From: Phytoactinopolyspora alkaliphila
Lineage (GTDB): Bacteria > Actinomycetota > Actinomycetes > Jiangellales > Jiangellaceae
DNA: 64,000 nt
NCBI RefSeq assembly: GCF_010550695.1
Contig: NZ_JAAGOB010000002.1
Coordinates: 372,001 to 436,000 of the forward strand
Direction: 5' to 3'
Shown here: in pieces, positions 17,219 to 25,960 of the stretch
Position numbering within the stretch: the first letter of the stretch is position 1
How the letters are laid out: each line of letters opens with the position of its first letter
Notes under the pieces: generated by a model
Told to the model about the DNA's origin: nothing
The model's database searches: none
The model's input: only the letters and a program-made list of their open reading frames with translations
Position numbers and translations under genes: made by a program

Positions 17219-18043
17219 TCAGCCTTTGACGGCTCCGGCGAGGAGAGCGCGGACGAAGTACCGCTGAAGGATGAGGAACACGATCACGGTAGGGGTCATG
17301 ATCAGCAGCGCGCCGGCGCACAAGAGCACGATGTCGGTGCTGCGTTCGCCCTGGAAGGCGCCGAGCGCTCCTGCCATGGTGCGCTTGGTGGGGTCGTCAA
17401 CGAGCACCACGGCCAGGAGAAATTGGTTCCAGGCGTTGATGAACTGCAGTAGGCCGAGGGTGGTCAGTGCCGGCATCGCCAGCGGCAAGTGCACGTGCCA
17501 GAAGAGTCGCCAGCCGCCTGCGCCGTCGACGCGTGCGGCGTCGGTGAGGGCTTGGGGCATGTTCGCGAAGTGGCCGCGCATCCAGAAGACACCGAACGGG
17601 ACGTATAGCCCGATCAGGGGGAGCACGATGGCGAGGCGGGTGTTGAGAAGGTCCAGCGATTGCATCTGGTAGTAGAGCGGAATCACCGTGGACTCGAATG
17701 GGATGGCTAGGCCCAGAAGGATCAGCACGTACAGGGCGCCCCCGCCGGGAAGCTTGAGGTGGCCCAGACCGAAACCGGCCATGGTGCAGATCATCAGCGA
17801 GACAGGCACGACGCCGAGGATGATCAGGGCGCTGGACTTGAGGAGTACTTCGACATTGGCCTGGTCCCAGGCGAGGGGGAAGTTGCCCCAGTGCAGGTCC
17901 TCGGGCCAGGCCAGACCGGAGGGTCGAGAGCCGGGCGCGTGCAGCGCGGTGACGAACATCGAGACGAGCGGAACGATAGTGAGGGCCATCATCATCAGCA
18001 ACATCAGGGTGCTGTTGGCGCGCCGGGCTCGACTGGTGATCAT
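17219..18043 (-). CDS. Sugar ABC transporter permease, MalG type
   Basis: 274 residues with about six membrane segments and an EAA-like loop seen as TDAARVDGAGGWRLFWHVHL. ATG 18043 overlaps the stop of the upstream permease gene in an ATGA arrangement. It is the last gene of a three-gene binding-protein, permease, permease operon on the minus strand, again with no ATPase gene nearby. The operon faces away from a TetR gene with two operators in the gap and shares that operator with a trehalose synthase gene, so the imported sugar is plausibly trehalose or maltose-like (inference). Confidence 0.92.
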   Translation of the reverse strand: MITSRARRANSTLMLLMMMALTIVPLVSMFVTALHAPGSRPSGLAWPEDLHWGNFPLAWDQANVEVLLKSSALIILGVVPVSLMICTMAGFGLGHLKLPGGGALYVLILLGLAIPFESTVIPLYYQMQSLDLLNTRLAIVLPLIGLYVPFGVFWMRGHFANMPQALTDAARVDGAGGWRLFWHVHLPLAMPALTTLGLLQFINAWNQFLLAVVLVDDPTKRTMAGALGAFQGERSTDIVLLCAGALLIMTPTVIVFLILQRYFVRALLAGAVKG

Positions 18044-18993
18044 CGCGGCCTCCGGTTGAGCAGTTGAATGGGCAGCGCGACGACGTACACCAGCAAGAGG
18101 AGCACCACGGCCAGGGCGGAGGCGAGGCCGACATTGTTCTCGGTAAACGCGAGCCGAACGACCTGAACCCCGGGCACCATGGTGGAGTAGCCGGGTCCGC
18201 CCTGGGTGGCGACGTAGACGATGTCGAAGCTGGCCAGGGCGGCGATAGTGGTCACTGTAAGCGCCACAGTGATCTCGTGGCGCAGGTTGGGCAAGGTGAC
18301 GGCGAAGAACTCCGCGACCGGCCCGGCCCCGTCGAGCTGGGCGGCTTCGTACAGGGTCGGGTCGATCCGCGCTATCCCGGACAGCATCAACACCGTGCAG
18401 AAGCCGGTGGCGACCCAGCAGCCGATGAGACCGACGGCGGGCAGTGCGGTGCCGAAGTCGCCCAGCCACCCCCGGGTCAGAAGGTCGAGGCCGACCCAGC
18501 TAAGGGTTCCGTTGACTAGGCCGTCTTGGGCGTAGAGCCAGCGCCAGGCGATCGCGGCGCCGACCAGGGGAATGATCTGGGGCAGGAACAGCACCGTGCG
18601 GGACACGGTTGTGAACCGGCCCTCCTTCAGGCCTCTCAGCAGCGCTCCGATCAACAGGCCGAGGGCGACCGGGATGAAGCTGAAGAAGATCACCAGCTGG
18701 AAGGCATGCAGGACCGACCCGTACAACTGGGCGTCGTTGAACACGGTGTCGTAGTTGCGGATCCCGACCCACGCGGCGGTGCCGATGCCGTTCCAGTCGT
18801 AGAAGGAGTAGCGCACCGTCTGGGTGAGCGGATAGAGCACGAACCCGCCGTACATGACCAGCGCCGGAAGCACCCACAGCAACCCGACCCACCGTGCGCC
18901 GCGGCGTCTGCGGGAGGCCCGTCGCGCGAGAGCACGGAGGTGTTCCGGCGCGGCTGGGGCCGAGGCCCGCCTAGTTGCCGAGGTCGGACTCAT
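18040..18993 (-). CDS. Sugar ABC transporter permease, MalF type
   Basis: 317 residues. A basic N-terminus (ARRASRRRRGARW) precedes the first membrane segment (LLWVLPALVMYGGFVLYPL). The EAA loop is YEAAQLDGAGPVAEFFAVTL. ATG 18993 lies within the end of the binding-protein gene, which stops at 18971, so the two overlap by 23 bases; a longer reading upstream is low-complexity and was not used. It partners the MalG-type permease immediately downstream. Confidence 0.9.
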   Translation of the reverse strand: MSPTSATRRASAPAAPEHLRALARRASRRRRGARWVGLLWVLPALVMYGGFVLYPLTQTVRYSFYDWNGIGTAAWVGIRNYDTVFNDAQLYGSVLHAFQLVIFFSFIPVALGLLIGALLRGLKEGRFTTVSRTVLFLPQIIPLVGAAIAWRWLYAQDGLVNGTLSWVGLDLLTRGWLGDFGTALPAVGLIGCWVATGFCTVLMLSGIARIDPTLYEAAQLDGAGPVAEFFAVTLPNLRHEITVALTVTTIAALASFDIVYVATQGGPGYSTMVPGVQVVRLAFTENNVGLASALAVVLLLLVYVVALPIQLLNRRPR

Positions 18994-20317
18994 AGTCGGC
19001 CTGGAGGTTGGCGATGTACTCCTCGGGCGTGACCTGGCCGCTGACGAGGAGTTGCGTCTGGGGATTAAGGGTGGCACTGAGCATTCCCGGGGTTGCGTTG
19101 GCTAGGAAGTCGATCAAGGTGTCTTGCTCGCTGGCGACGGCGAAGGCCAACAGTGTCTGCGACAACGCGCTGCCGGCGGCGGCTTCGGGGACCGGCAGGT
19201 CCGTGCTGCCACCGGGTGCGAGCCCGGCCTGGTCGACCTGGATCTGGCGTCCCTCTTTGGAGGTGTTGGCCCAGTTCAAGAACGCGGCCGCCTCGTTGGG
19301 GTGCTCGGCTGCCTCGGGGATCACCAGACCGTTGGGCGCCGACATCGCATACCACGGGTCACCGGCAGTCTCGGGTGGGAACAGCACGAACCCGACCCTC
19401 CCGGCCATCCTCTCGTCCATCGCGCCGGCGAGCCATCCCCCTTGGTACAGGAACAGGGTGTTGCCTTCGAACCAGTTCCCCAGGGCCTGCTCGTCGTCGA
19501 TGGAGAGCAGGTCCTCGGGGTAGTGGCCCGCCTCGACCCAGTCCTGAACGGTGCTGGCGGCAGCGACGGCCTCCGGGGTGTCGATGCTCGCCTCGGGGGC
19601 GTTGCCAACCCAGGCCGAGACGTCCCCGGCGGCGCCGTAGGCGTGCATCAGCGCCTGCAGCACGAAGGTGTTGTTGCCCGAGGCCATCATCGGGGTCTTC
19701 CCGGCCGCAGCCGCGTCCTCCATCGCCGTGACCAATTCCTCGATCGTCTCCGGCGGCTCTTCCATGCCGATCTGTCGGGCGATGTCCACGTTGTAGAAAA
19801 GGCCGGTCAGCTGGAATCCGATCCCGACGCCGTACAGCGACCCTTCGCCGCGCTGGCGGCCGTCGTCGGAGACTCGCAGCTGCTCGAGTTGACTCTCAGG
19901 CCACTGGTCCCACCCGTAGACATCGGCATACTCATCGAGGTTCAACAACAGCTGGTCCTTGACCGCGTCACCCGGCGCGGGCAACCGCAGGAGGTCTGGG
20001 GGGTTCTCTGCGGCCAGGTACCGAGGGGCGTTCTGCTGCAGCGTGGCGAAGTCCTCGGTGGTCACCTTGACCGTAACCGCGGGCTCGGCCTCTTCGAACC
20101 CGGCAGCCAGGGCGCTCCACAGCGCCTCCTGGTCGGCGTTGACCCGCATGGTGATCGTCACCAGATCCGAGCCGAGCGTGGTGCTGACGTTGCTGGGGGT
20201 GGTATCTCGGTCGGTCTCAGAGCCCGGATTTCCGCAGCTCACCATCGCCAACAGGCCAGCGGCTAGCAGCCCGGTCCCCCACCAAGACCGAGACGATCGA
20301 GAGAATCGAACGCGCAT
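18971..20317 (-). CDS. Sugar ABC transporter substrate-binding lipoprotein
   Basis: 448 residues. The N-terminal signal has arginines, then LLAAGLLAMVSCG with the lipobox cysteine near residue 28, so the mature protein is membrane-anchored. The rest is a family 1 extracellular solute-binding protein (FLYQGGWLAGAMDERMAGRV, AMSAPNGLVIPEAAEHPNEA are typical). ATG 20317 follows AAGGGAG at the right distance; a TTG five codons upstream is the alternative. It is the first gene of the operon and starts 27 bases from a perfect 20-bp TetR operator. Confidence 0.92.
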   Translation of the reverse strand: MRVRFSRSSRSWWGTGLLAAGLLAMVSCGNPGSETDRDTTPSNVSTTLGSDLVTITMRVNADQEALWSALAAGFEEAEPAVTVKVTTEDFATLQQNAPRYLAAENPPDLLRLPAPGDAVKDQLLLNLDEYADVYGWDQWPESQLEQLRVSDDGRQRGEGSLYGVGIGFQLTGLFYNVDIARQIGMEEPPETIEELVTAMEDAAAAGKTPMMASGNNTFVLQALMHAYGAAGDVSAWVGNAPEASIDTPEAVAAASTVQDWVEAGHYPEDLLSIDDEQALGNWFEGNTLFLYQGGWLAGAMDERMAGRVGFVLFPPETAGDPWYAMSAPNGLVIPEAAEHPNEAAAFLNWANTSKEGRQIQVDQAGLAPGGSTDLPVPEAAAGSALSQTLLAFAVASEQDTLIDFLANATPGMLSATLNPQTQLLVSGQVTPEEYIANLQADYESDLGN

Positions 20318-20343
20318 CGCTGCTCCCTTCAACGGAAAGGTTA

Positions 20344-20363
20344 CCTACTGAACACTCAGTAGG
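20344..20363. promoter_or_regulatory. TetR operator copy 1
   Basis: CCTACTGA-ACAC-TCAGTAGG, a perfect 8-base dyad with a 4-base centre, close to the start of the binding-protein gene on the minus strand. Two more copies with at most two mismatches occur at 20375 and 21942, all beside genes of the same sugar cluster. Confidence 0.8.
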
Positions 20364-20374
20364 AACGTTGGGAG

Positions 20375-20394
20375 CCTACTGACTAATCAGTTGG
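20375..20394. promoter_or_regulatory. TetR operator copy 2
   Basis: CCTACTGA-CTAA-TCAGTTGG, one mismatch from copy 1 and 31 bases away from it (three helical turns, centre to centre), on the side of the TetR gene. The pair lies between the divergent transporter operon and regulator gene and would let one regulator control both. Confidence 0.78.
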
Positions 20395-20445
20395 CTGTCT
20401 AGAATGTCCCTGGACGGATCAGTCTCGGCAGCCCAGGAGGCCCCA

Positions 20446-21066
20446 ATGCCCACCCAACTCGAGCCAGAGCTCAAGAGCCCAACCGCCAAAGGTGCCGCCC
20501 GACGCGCGATGCTCGTCGAAGCTGCCGCCACCTTCGTCGCCCGCAACGGATCCCGAGGCACCAGCCTGGCCCAGATCGCTAAGGCTGCGGGGGTCTCCCA
20601 GGCGGGGCTGATCTACCACTTCCACACCAAGGAAGAGCTACTGCACGCGGCTCTGGACCTCCGCGACGAGGCCGAGGAGTACCTGGCCTGGTCAGAAGAG
20701 GAGAATCCCGGCCTAGCAGCGTTGGACATCATCGCCACCGCGATCGGGAACTGGTCCAAGCAACCAAGCCACGTCGGAATGCACACCGTGCTCGTCGCCG
20801 AGAATGCCGCTCAGCGCGGGACCGCGATGCACGCCCGCTTGACCACCAAGTATCAGGCAGGCGTCTCCCAGCTCGCCGCCGCACTCGTGCAGGCCCAACA
20901 GGCCGGCGACGTCCGCCAGGACCTGGATCCACGCCACAAGGCGATGGAGATACTGGCGTTCATTCACGGCCTGGAGACCGCCTGGCTGATGGATCCCAAG
21001 ATGCCGGTCAAGGTGATCGCGAAGCAGTGGCTCGTAGACCAGAAGGCGGCCCTGCGACCTCAATGA
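20446..21066 (+). CDS. TetR-family regulator of the sugar cluster
   Basis: 206 residues. The N-terminal helix-turn-helix (LAQIAKAAGVSQAGLIYHFH) is followed by a helical ligand domain with WLMDPKMPVK near the end, as in sugar-responsive TetR proteins. ATG 20446 follows GGAGG at five bases and is preferred over ATG 20404. It lies between the divergent transporter operon and the convergent esterase gene. Three matching operators surround it, so it probably represses the transporter, esterase and trehalose synthase genes. The inducer is unknown. Confidence 0.9.
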   Translation: MPTQLEPELKSPTAKGAARRAMLVEAAATFVARNGSRGTSLAQIAKAAGVSQAGLIYHFHTKEELLHAALDLRDEAEEYLAWSEEENPGLAALDIIATAIGNWSKQPSHVGMHTVLVAENAAQRGTAMHARLTTKYQAGVSQLAAALVQAQQAGDVRQDLDPRHKAMEILAFIHGLETAWLMDPKMPVKVIAKQWLVDQKAALRPQ

Positions 21067-21143
21067 TCGGTCAGCGGACACCCGTGCCGCAGCCGCCTTC
21101 CAACTACCTCAGTCCCGCGTCTGAGGAGGCGGTAGCCTGCGAG

Positions 21144-21917
21144 TCACACATGGGGTTCGGGGAGCCAATCCAGGAGGGTCTGCAGGTGGTGGTCCCAGTA
21201 GGACCATTCGTGGGCGCCCTCATCGAAAATTGAGGTGACATCGACCCCCGCCTCCTGAGCGGTCTTGCAGAACAGCACATTCTCTTCATACAGCGGGTCC
21301 TGGGCGCCACAGCAAACGAACAGGTCCGGCGGCGCAACCGCCTGGGAGGGTGCCTGCCGGATTAGCCACATCAGGTCGTCCTCGGTCTCGACCACCGACC
21401 GGTGGTCGAAGATCTTATCCCACAGCCGGCTCTCCAGCGGGCCGGTGGATTCAGGTGCGGTGCGCTGGGCAACACCCATCGCCCCGGACATGCTGGCCGC
21501 CGCCGCGAACAGCTCGGGATGGCGCAAAGCCCACTTGAACGCTCCGTAACCGCCCATCGACAACCCCGCGACGAAGGTGTCTGCGCGATGATCCGAGAGT
21601 CGGAATAGCCGGCGGGCAGTGCCCAGCACCTCTTCGGTCAGGTAGGTCCAGTAGTCGCCGCCGTGGGCCTCATCGGTGTAGTAGCTGCGGTGCACCTGGG
21701 GCATCACGACCGCCAGGTCACGCTCTCGGACATAGCGCTCCAACGAGGTCATTCGTGTCCACATCGAGTCGTCGTCGCTGAGCCCGTGCAGCAAGAACAG
21801 CGTCGGATAGCCGTCCACCGGGACCGGGACGTCCGGCAACAGCACCGTCATCGACGTGCCCAGCTCCAGCACTTCGGAACGAAAATTGCAGAGCAGCTTG
21901 GTCATAGTGATCGCCAT
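21144..21917 (-). CDS. Esterase of the EstA/S-formylglutathione hydrolase type
   Basis: 257 residues, alpha/beta hydrolase of the carbohydrate-esterase-1-like group. TLFLLHGLSDDDSMW starts the fold, the nucleophile is in AGLSMGGYGAFKWAL, the acid is probably in CCGAQDPLYEEN and the histidine in EGAHEWSYWD. ATG 21917 follows GGAGG. It is divergent from the trehalose synthase gene, with a copy of the TetR operator in the gap. Members remove acyl groups from small esters or acylated sugars. In this setting deacylation of an imported sugar is plausible but not shown. Confidence 0.87.
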   Translation of the reverse strand: MAITMTKLLCNFRSEVLELGTSMTVLLPDVPVPVDGYPTLFLLHGLSDDDSMWTRMTSLERYVRERDLAVVMPQVHRSYYTDEAHGGDYWTYLTEEVLGTARRLFRLSDHRADTFVAGLSMGGYGAFKWALRHPELFAAAASMSGAMGVAQRTAPESTGPLESRLWDKIFDHRSVVETEDDLMWLIRQAPSQAVAPPDLFVCCGAQDPLYEENVLFCKTAQEAGVDVTSIFDEGAHEWSYWDHHLQTLLDWLPEPHV

Positions 21918-21941
21918 TGCGGGTCCTCCACCGTATCGAAA

Positions 21942-21961
21942 CCAACTGACTACACAGTAGG
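21942..21961. promoter_or_regulatory. TetR operator copy 3
   Basis: CCAACTGA-CTAC-ACAGTAGG, two mismatches from the perfect copy at 20344. It lies between the divergent esterase and trehalose synthase genes, so one site could serve both promoters. Confidence 0.72.
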
Positions 21962-22034
21962 TTATGTGTCAAGATGTCGAGAACCCGACCTAGCGCGGGC
22001 GACTGTTTCCGATGCAGAATGAAGGGACCTACAC

Positions 22035-23813
22035 ATGTCGGCACTCGACGCCACTGCGACTACGGCCGAGCAGACCATCTCGCCATTCGAGGCCACCGAT
22101 GCGGGCGACCGCAGCACCTGGTTCAAGGGAGCGGTGATTTACGAGCTGATGGTCCGCTCCTTCAACGACACCAACGGCGACGGCATCGGTGACCTACGCG
22201 GCGTTATCGAGAAGCTCGACTACCTGCAATGGCTGGGCGTGACCTGCCTCTGGCTCCCGCCCATCTTTCCCTCGCCGCTGCGGGACGGCGGATACGACGT
22301 CGCCGACCTCACCGATATCGCCGCCGACATTGGCGACTTGGATGATTTTGGGTGCCTGCTCGAAGAAGCTCACGCCCGCGGCATCAAGGTCGTCATCGAC
22401 TTCGTGATGAACCACACCTCCGACCAACATCCTTGGTTCCAGGCATCCCAAGCCGACCCGGAGGGATCATTCGGCGACTTCTACGTATGGCGCGACCATG
22501 ACACCGGCTACGCCGAGGCGCCCGTCATCTTCCCCGACTCCGAGACCTCGAACTGGGCCTGGTCACCTGTCCGGCGCCAGTTCTATTGGCACCGCTTCTA
22601 CGCCCACCAACCCGACCTCAACTTCGACAACCCCACCGTCCGCGACCAGATTGTCGCCGCGCTGTTCTTCTGGCTCGACCTCGGTGTCGACGGGTTCCGG
22701 CTCGACGCGGTTCCTTACCTGTTCGAAGAGGAAGGAACGAGCTGCGCTCACCTGGACCGCACACACGAGTTCCTGCGCGACCTGCGGGCGCTGATCGATT
22801 CCCGCTACCCGCACACCATGCTGCTGGCCGAGGCCAACGGCTGGCCTACCGAGGTTGCCGCATACTTTGGCGACGACGACGAGTGCCACATGGCCTTCCA
22901 CTTCCCAGTCATGCCGCGGATTTTCCTGGCCGCCAGGCGCGAGTCCCGGACCCCCATCACCGACGTGCTCGCCGCCACCCCGCCCATCCCCGAACACGCC
23001 CAGTGGGCGATCTTCTTGCGCAACCACGACGAGCTCACCCTTGAGGCCGTGACCGACCAGGACCGCGACTACATGTGGTCGGTCTACGCCGAGGACCCGC
23101 GGATGAAGTCCAATCTCGGCATCCGTCGACGGCTGGCACCGCTGGTGGACAACAACCTCAACCAGATCGAGCTCTTCACCGCCCTGCTGCTCTCTCTGCC
23201 CGGAACGCCGGTCCTCTACTACGGCGACGAGATCGGGATGGGAGACAACATCTGGCTCGGCGACCGGGACGGTGTCCGCACCCCTATGCAATGGACCGGG
23301 GACCGCAATGGCGGCTTCTCAGTCGCGAACCCCGGCAGACTGGTGCTGCCCCCGGTCCAGGACTCGGTATTCGGCTACCAGAGGGTGAACGTAGAGGCCG
23401 AGATGGCCAACAAATCCTCCCTGCTGCGCTGGACCCAGCGGCTGCTCGCCGAGCGCAACAACTACCGCGCATTCGGCTGGGGCTCCTACCGTGAATTGGG
23501 CGGTTCGAACCCCGCCGTACTCGCCTTCGCTCGACAGCTCCACGACCAGACCATCATGTGCGTCAACAACCTCTCGTCACGAGCCCAAGCCACGAAACTC
23601 CAACTACCCGAGTTCGACGGCTGCGAGCCCATCGAACTCCTCGGACACGAAACGTTCCCGCGGATCGGCGCAATGCCCTATCTGCTCACCCTGCCCGGCC
23701 ACGGCTTCTACTGGTTCAGGCTCACCAAATCCAGCCCCACCGACATGCTCAACTCAACCACGGATCGTCCGGCACGTATCGCCGGTGAAGGGAATGAGTC
23801 ATGGCAACGGTGA
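22035..23813 (+). CDS. treS: Trehalose synthase (maltose alpha-D-glucosyltransferase)
   Basis: 592 residues, GH13 subfamily 16. It interconverts maltose and trehalose by an intramolecular glucosyl transfer. The catalytic aspartate is in GFRLDAVPYL (near 224), the acid glutamate in LLAEANGWPTE (near 266) and the third acid in RNHDELTLE (near 332). YYGDEIGMGDNIWLGDRDGV and RTPMQW are TreS hallmarks, and ECHMAFHFPVMPR distinguishes it from plain alpha-glucosidases. The usual actinobacterial fusion to a maltokinase is absent. GAAGGGA precedes ATG 22035. A shared TetR operator upstream links it to the sugar importer. Confidence 0.93.
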   Translation: MSALDATATTAEQTISPFEATDAGDRSTWFKGAVIYELMVRSFNDTNGDGIGDLRGVIEKLDYLQWLGVTCLWLPPIFPSPLRDGGYDVADLTDIAADIGDLDDFGCLLEEAHARGIKVVIDFVMNHTSDQHPWFQASQADPEGSFGDFYVWRDHDTGYAEAPVIFPDSETSNWAWSPVRRQFYWHRFYAHQPDLNFDNPTVRDQIVAALFFWLDLGVDGFRLDAVPYLFEEEGTSCAHLDRTHEFLRDLRALIDSRYPHTMLLAEANGWPTEVAAYFGDDDECHMAFHFPVMPRIFLAARRESRTPITDVLAATPPIPEHAQWAIFLRNHDELTLEAVTDQDRDYMWSVYAEDPRMKSNLGIRRRLAPLVDNNLNQIELFTALLLSLPGTPVLYYGDEIGMGDNIWLGDRDGVRTPMQWTGDRNGGFSVANPGRLVLPPVQDSVFGYQRVNVEAEMANKSSLLRWTQRLLAERNNYRAFGWGSYRELGGSNPAVLAFARQLHDQTIMCVNNLSSRAQATKLQLPEFDGCEPIELLGHETFPRIGAMPYLLTLPGHGFYWFRLTKSSPTDMLNSTTDRPARIAGEGNESWQR

Positions 23814-23854
23814 CCTGCAACCAGGCTCAACGAACCGTCCCAGGCTCGAAGACC

Positions 23855-24309
23855 TCCGCAGGCGACAATCTCGCCTGGAGATCGCCCAAGGTGGTCGCGT
23901 GGGGTGCCGGTGGTTGATCGGGTGTTGCCAATCGTGGAGCGCATGGCGTCGGGCAAAGGGCCGGATGACCTTCTGCTGACGACCTCGCGGGGTTCACGGT
24001 TGCATCGTTCGGCAAGTGCTCCGGGCGGTGAAAGTGGAAGCCGAGGAACCTCCCCCGCTCGACCAAGCCCGATCCGGACAGCGGGACAGTGCAGGCCGAC
24101 GCCTCCACGACCTACGCCACACGACCGCGTGCCTGTGGCTCACACGTCGGGTCGACGGTGGAACAGGGCAGCCGTGGATGGTGCACGAGTCGATCGCGAC
24201 GAATCGGTACCTGCACTACCTCGGGACCGACGCCGACAACGCGGGCCTGGCCCGGCCGAATGAGGAGCGCGGGGGGCACCAGGGGGGCATAGGAGCGGCG
24301 CGCGCATGA
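23855..24309 (+). pseudogene. Decayed tyrosine recombinase (integrase), C-terminal half
   Basis: Pieces of one integrase appear in different frames: AWRSPKVV, then VVDRVLPIVERMASGKGPDD, then RLHDLRHTTACLWL and VHESIATNRYLHYLG. The catalytic arginine box (HDLRH), the second histidine (HES) and the nucleophile tyrosine (NRYLHYLG) are all recognisable, but frameshifts break it and the N-terminal half is missing. It points at a duplicated tRNA-Ala 3' end 60 bases downstream, which is the expected attachment site for such an enzyme. It is the remains of the machinery that built the island at 24.4-29.2 kb or a neighbour of it. Confidence 0.82.
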
Positions 24310-24369
24310 ATGACAACGAGAGAACACAGCCCTATTTCAGCTTTATCGCTAGTGAAGGGCTTACAAGTG

Positions 24370-24405
24370 GTGTGGAGCTGAGGGGATTCGAACCCCCTGA
24401 CCTTC
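24370..24405. repeat. Attachment-site copy: duplicated tRNA-Ala 3' end
   Basis: 36 bases match the 3' part of the intact tRNA-Ala at 29181-29215, with one extra C in the C-run. After it the tRNA sequence is lost. A tRNA 3' end repeated beside an integrase remnant marks one border of an integrated element whose other border is the intact tRNA. Confidence 0.85.
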
Positions 24406-24487
24406 GATCAGGTGTACGAAGTACACGTTGGCAACCGTCGCCTTGACTGGCTGACCTAGCACGATGCAGTTGACCATTGCCGGCGAC

Positions 24488-24539
24488 CGTTGAACATGTC
24501 GAGTAGTTTTGTGGTCGTAAAGTGGTCAAACTTGATCTT
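24488..24539. repeat. Island repeat, copy 1
   Basis: About 52 bases resembling 25473-25526, with a core of TGTGGTCGTAAAGTGGTC followed by AAACTTGATCTT. Identity is roughly three-quarters by eye. The two copies flank the lipoprotein gene. It may be a recombination or remnant border sequence. No protein is encoded. Confidence 0.6.
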
Positions 24540-24696
24540 GATGACCTGCCAGCCCTGGCCCGGGTCATGGCGTCGCGGTTGGTTCAAGCTTCGAGCGCGC
24601 GGAAAGAGGAGGCGAGCCGTGTCGATTGCCGGGCACGTCGGCGGGCCGATAAGTTTGACGATCAGCATTCGGGCGTGAGAATCAGGGTGGGTACGG

Positions 24697-25368
24697 ATGA
24701 ACTACAACGGGCCGCGCCCGCACTGCACAATTCTCACGATCACAGCCGCCGCGCTGGTGCTTACGGCATGTGGCGACGACACGCAACTGGGAACAGAACC
24801 CCTTTCCGCGGCAAGCCCGACCGAAGTCGCGGCGCCCCATCGGTCTAGCGAGGCGACTAGGGCGGCACCCACAGTCGGAGCGACGGCAACGACCGAACCC
24901 GCCGATGAAGAGGCCGCCGAGCAAGAGATCGACGCAGCGTTCGAAGACCTCATCACCAAGATGGACCAGTACTACGCCAACGCCATCGACTTGTCCGATG
25001 CTGAGCATGAGCTTTGGGGGCACGACGTGATGGACGACTGGCCGCTGACACAGCTCGGCGTCGGCGAGCTTGAACTCGACGTTTACGGGTGGGCGCTCCA
25101 TGAGGCAGATCAAGTCGGCGAAACGATCATTCTCAGCCACGAAGTGGTTGCATTCGAAACCATCGGCTCGCTCGACACGGCCAGGTCAACGGGTTGCGTT
25201 GATCTAGGTGAGTTGGAGTATGTCAACAGTGACGGTGACCCCGTCGAGATACCGCAGTTTGCGATTAGTACTAATAGGTGGTGGATGATCTGGCACTACA
25301 TCGAGGACGACAGCAATGGCCCCTGGCTCCTCGAAGCGGTGCGGGCAGCACCCGACGAGAGCTGCTAG
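24697..25368 (+). CDS. Putative lipoprotein of unknown function
   Basis: 223 residues. The signal peptide ends in ALVLTAC with the lipobox cysteine near residue 25, followed by a Ser/Thr/Ala-rich linker to about residue 75. The C-terminal 150 residues are acidic and tryptophan-rich (LWGHDVMDDWPLTQLGVGEL, WWMIWHYIEDD) and match no family known to me. It probably sits on the outer face of the cell membrane. It lies inside the tRNA-Ala island between two copies of a degenerate repeat and has a less GC-rich composition than the neighbouring chromosomal genes. Confidence 0.68.
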   Translation: MNYNGPRPHCTILTITAAALVLTACGDDTQLGTEPLSAASPTEVAAPHRSSEATRAAPTVGATATTEPADEEAAEQEIDAAFEDLITKMDQYYANAIDLSDAEHELWGHDVMDDWPLTQLGVGELELDVYGWALHEADQVGETIILSHEVVAFETIGSLDTARSTGCVDLGELEYVNSDGDPVEIPQFAISTNRWWMIWHYIEDDSNGPWLLEAVRAAPDESC

Positions 25369-25472
25369 TGCATCGCCTGGAAAGGTTGACCTTCGACCCG
25401 GCGTGCTCAATCAGCGTTGAATAGAGCTTGGCGAGCTGAGCTGCATCGATCGGGATACCTACCGCTGAGCAC

Positions 25473-25526
25473 CCGTTAACCATTTCGAGTCACTCTGTGG
25501 TTGTTAAAATGGTCGAACTTGATCTT
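25473..25526. repeat. Island repeat, copy 2
   Basis: Second copy of the 52-base sequence at 24488, with core TGTGGTTGTTAAAATGGTCG and then AACTTGATCTT, about 985 bases from the first. A shorter third match lies at 29115-29133, next to the tRNA-Ala border. Confidence 0.6.
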
Positions 25527-25565
25527 CGATCACCTGTCGAGCCAGCCGAGTCGGCGCGGGCTCAC

Positions 25566-25739
25566 CTAGGCTGCGCCCTCGGCCCGAGCCGACGCGACGA
25601 ACGCTGCGACGTCCTCTCTGGCGTACAAGACGCGGCGACCACCCACCCGGAAGCTCTTGGGCCCCTTGCAGTACCGAACCGTCTCGGCAGGAACACGTAA
25701 TAGCTCCGCCACCTCGGCTGTAGTCATGTACTCGTTCAC
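25566..25739 (-). CDS. Excisionase-like helix-turn-helix protein
   Basis: 57 residues from GTG 25739, preceded by AAGGGAGGGAG. It is a MerR-like minimal winged helix as used by excisionases (TTAEVAELLRVPAETVRY, then FRVGGRRVLYAREDVAAF). Compared with family members, four or five residues are missing between VRY and KGPKSF, where an aromatic W-x-x-x-G stretch normally sits, so DNA binding may be impaired. In an integrated element such a protein would bind the attachment site and favour excision. Confidence 0.72.
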   Translation of the reverse strand: MNEYMTTAEVAELLRVPAETVRYCKGPKSFRVGGRRVLYAREDVAAFVASARAEGAA

Positions 25740-25904
25740 GAGCGATCTCCCTCCCTTAGGTGTCCTCACCCCATAGGGAACCACCGCACCGCGCACAACG
25801 AGCGACCCAGCTCACCGCCAGGCGCTATCACCTCGACATGACGATGAGCCACTGTCAACGGCGAGGACTAAGTATCCGCTTCTGCAACCTGCCGCTGTAG
25901 CTCG

Positions 25905-25945
25905 ACAGTACTGTAATCTCGTATATTCTAGATACTGTTCCAGTA
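25905..25945. promoter_or_regulatory. AbiE promoter with paired dyads
   Basis: An AT-rich stretch holds the palindromes ACAGTACTGT (25905-25914) and TACTG-TTC-CAGTA (25933-25945), which share the half-site CAGTA/TACTG. A TATATT -10-like sequence lies between them. The AbiEi start is 16 bases downstream. AbiEi antitoxins are known to repress their own promoters through inverted repeats, so these are good operator candidates. Confidence 0.6.
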
Positions 25946-25960
25946 ACCTATGAGGTTAGG

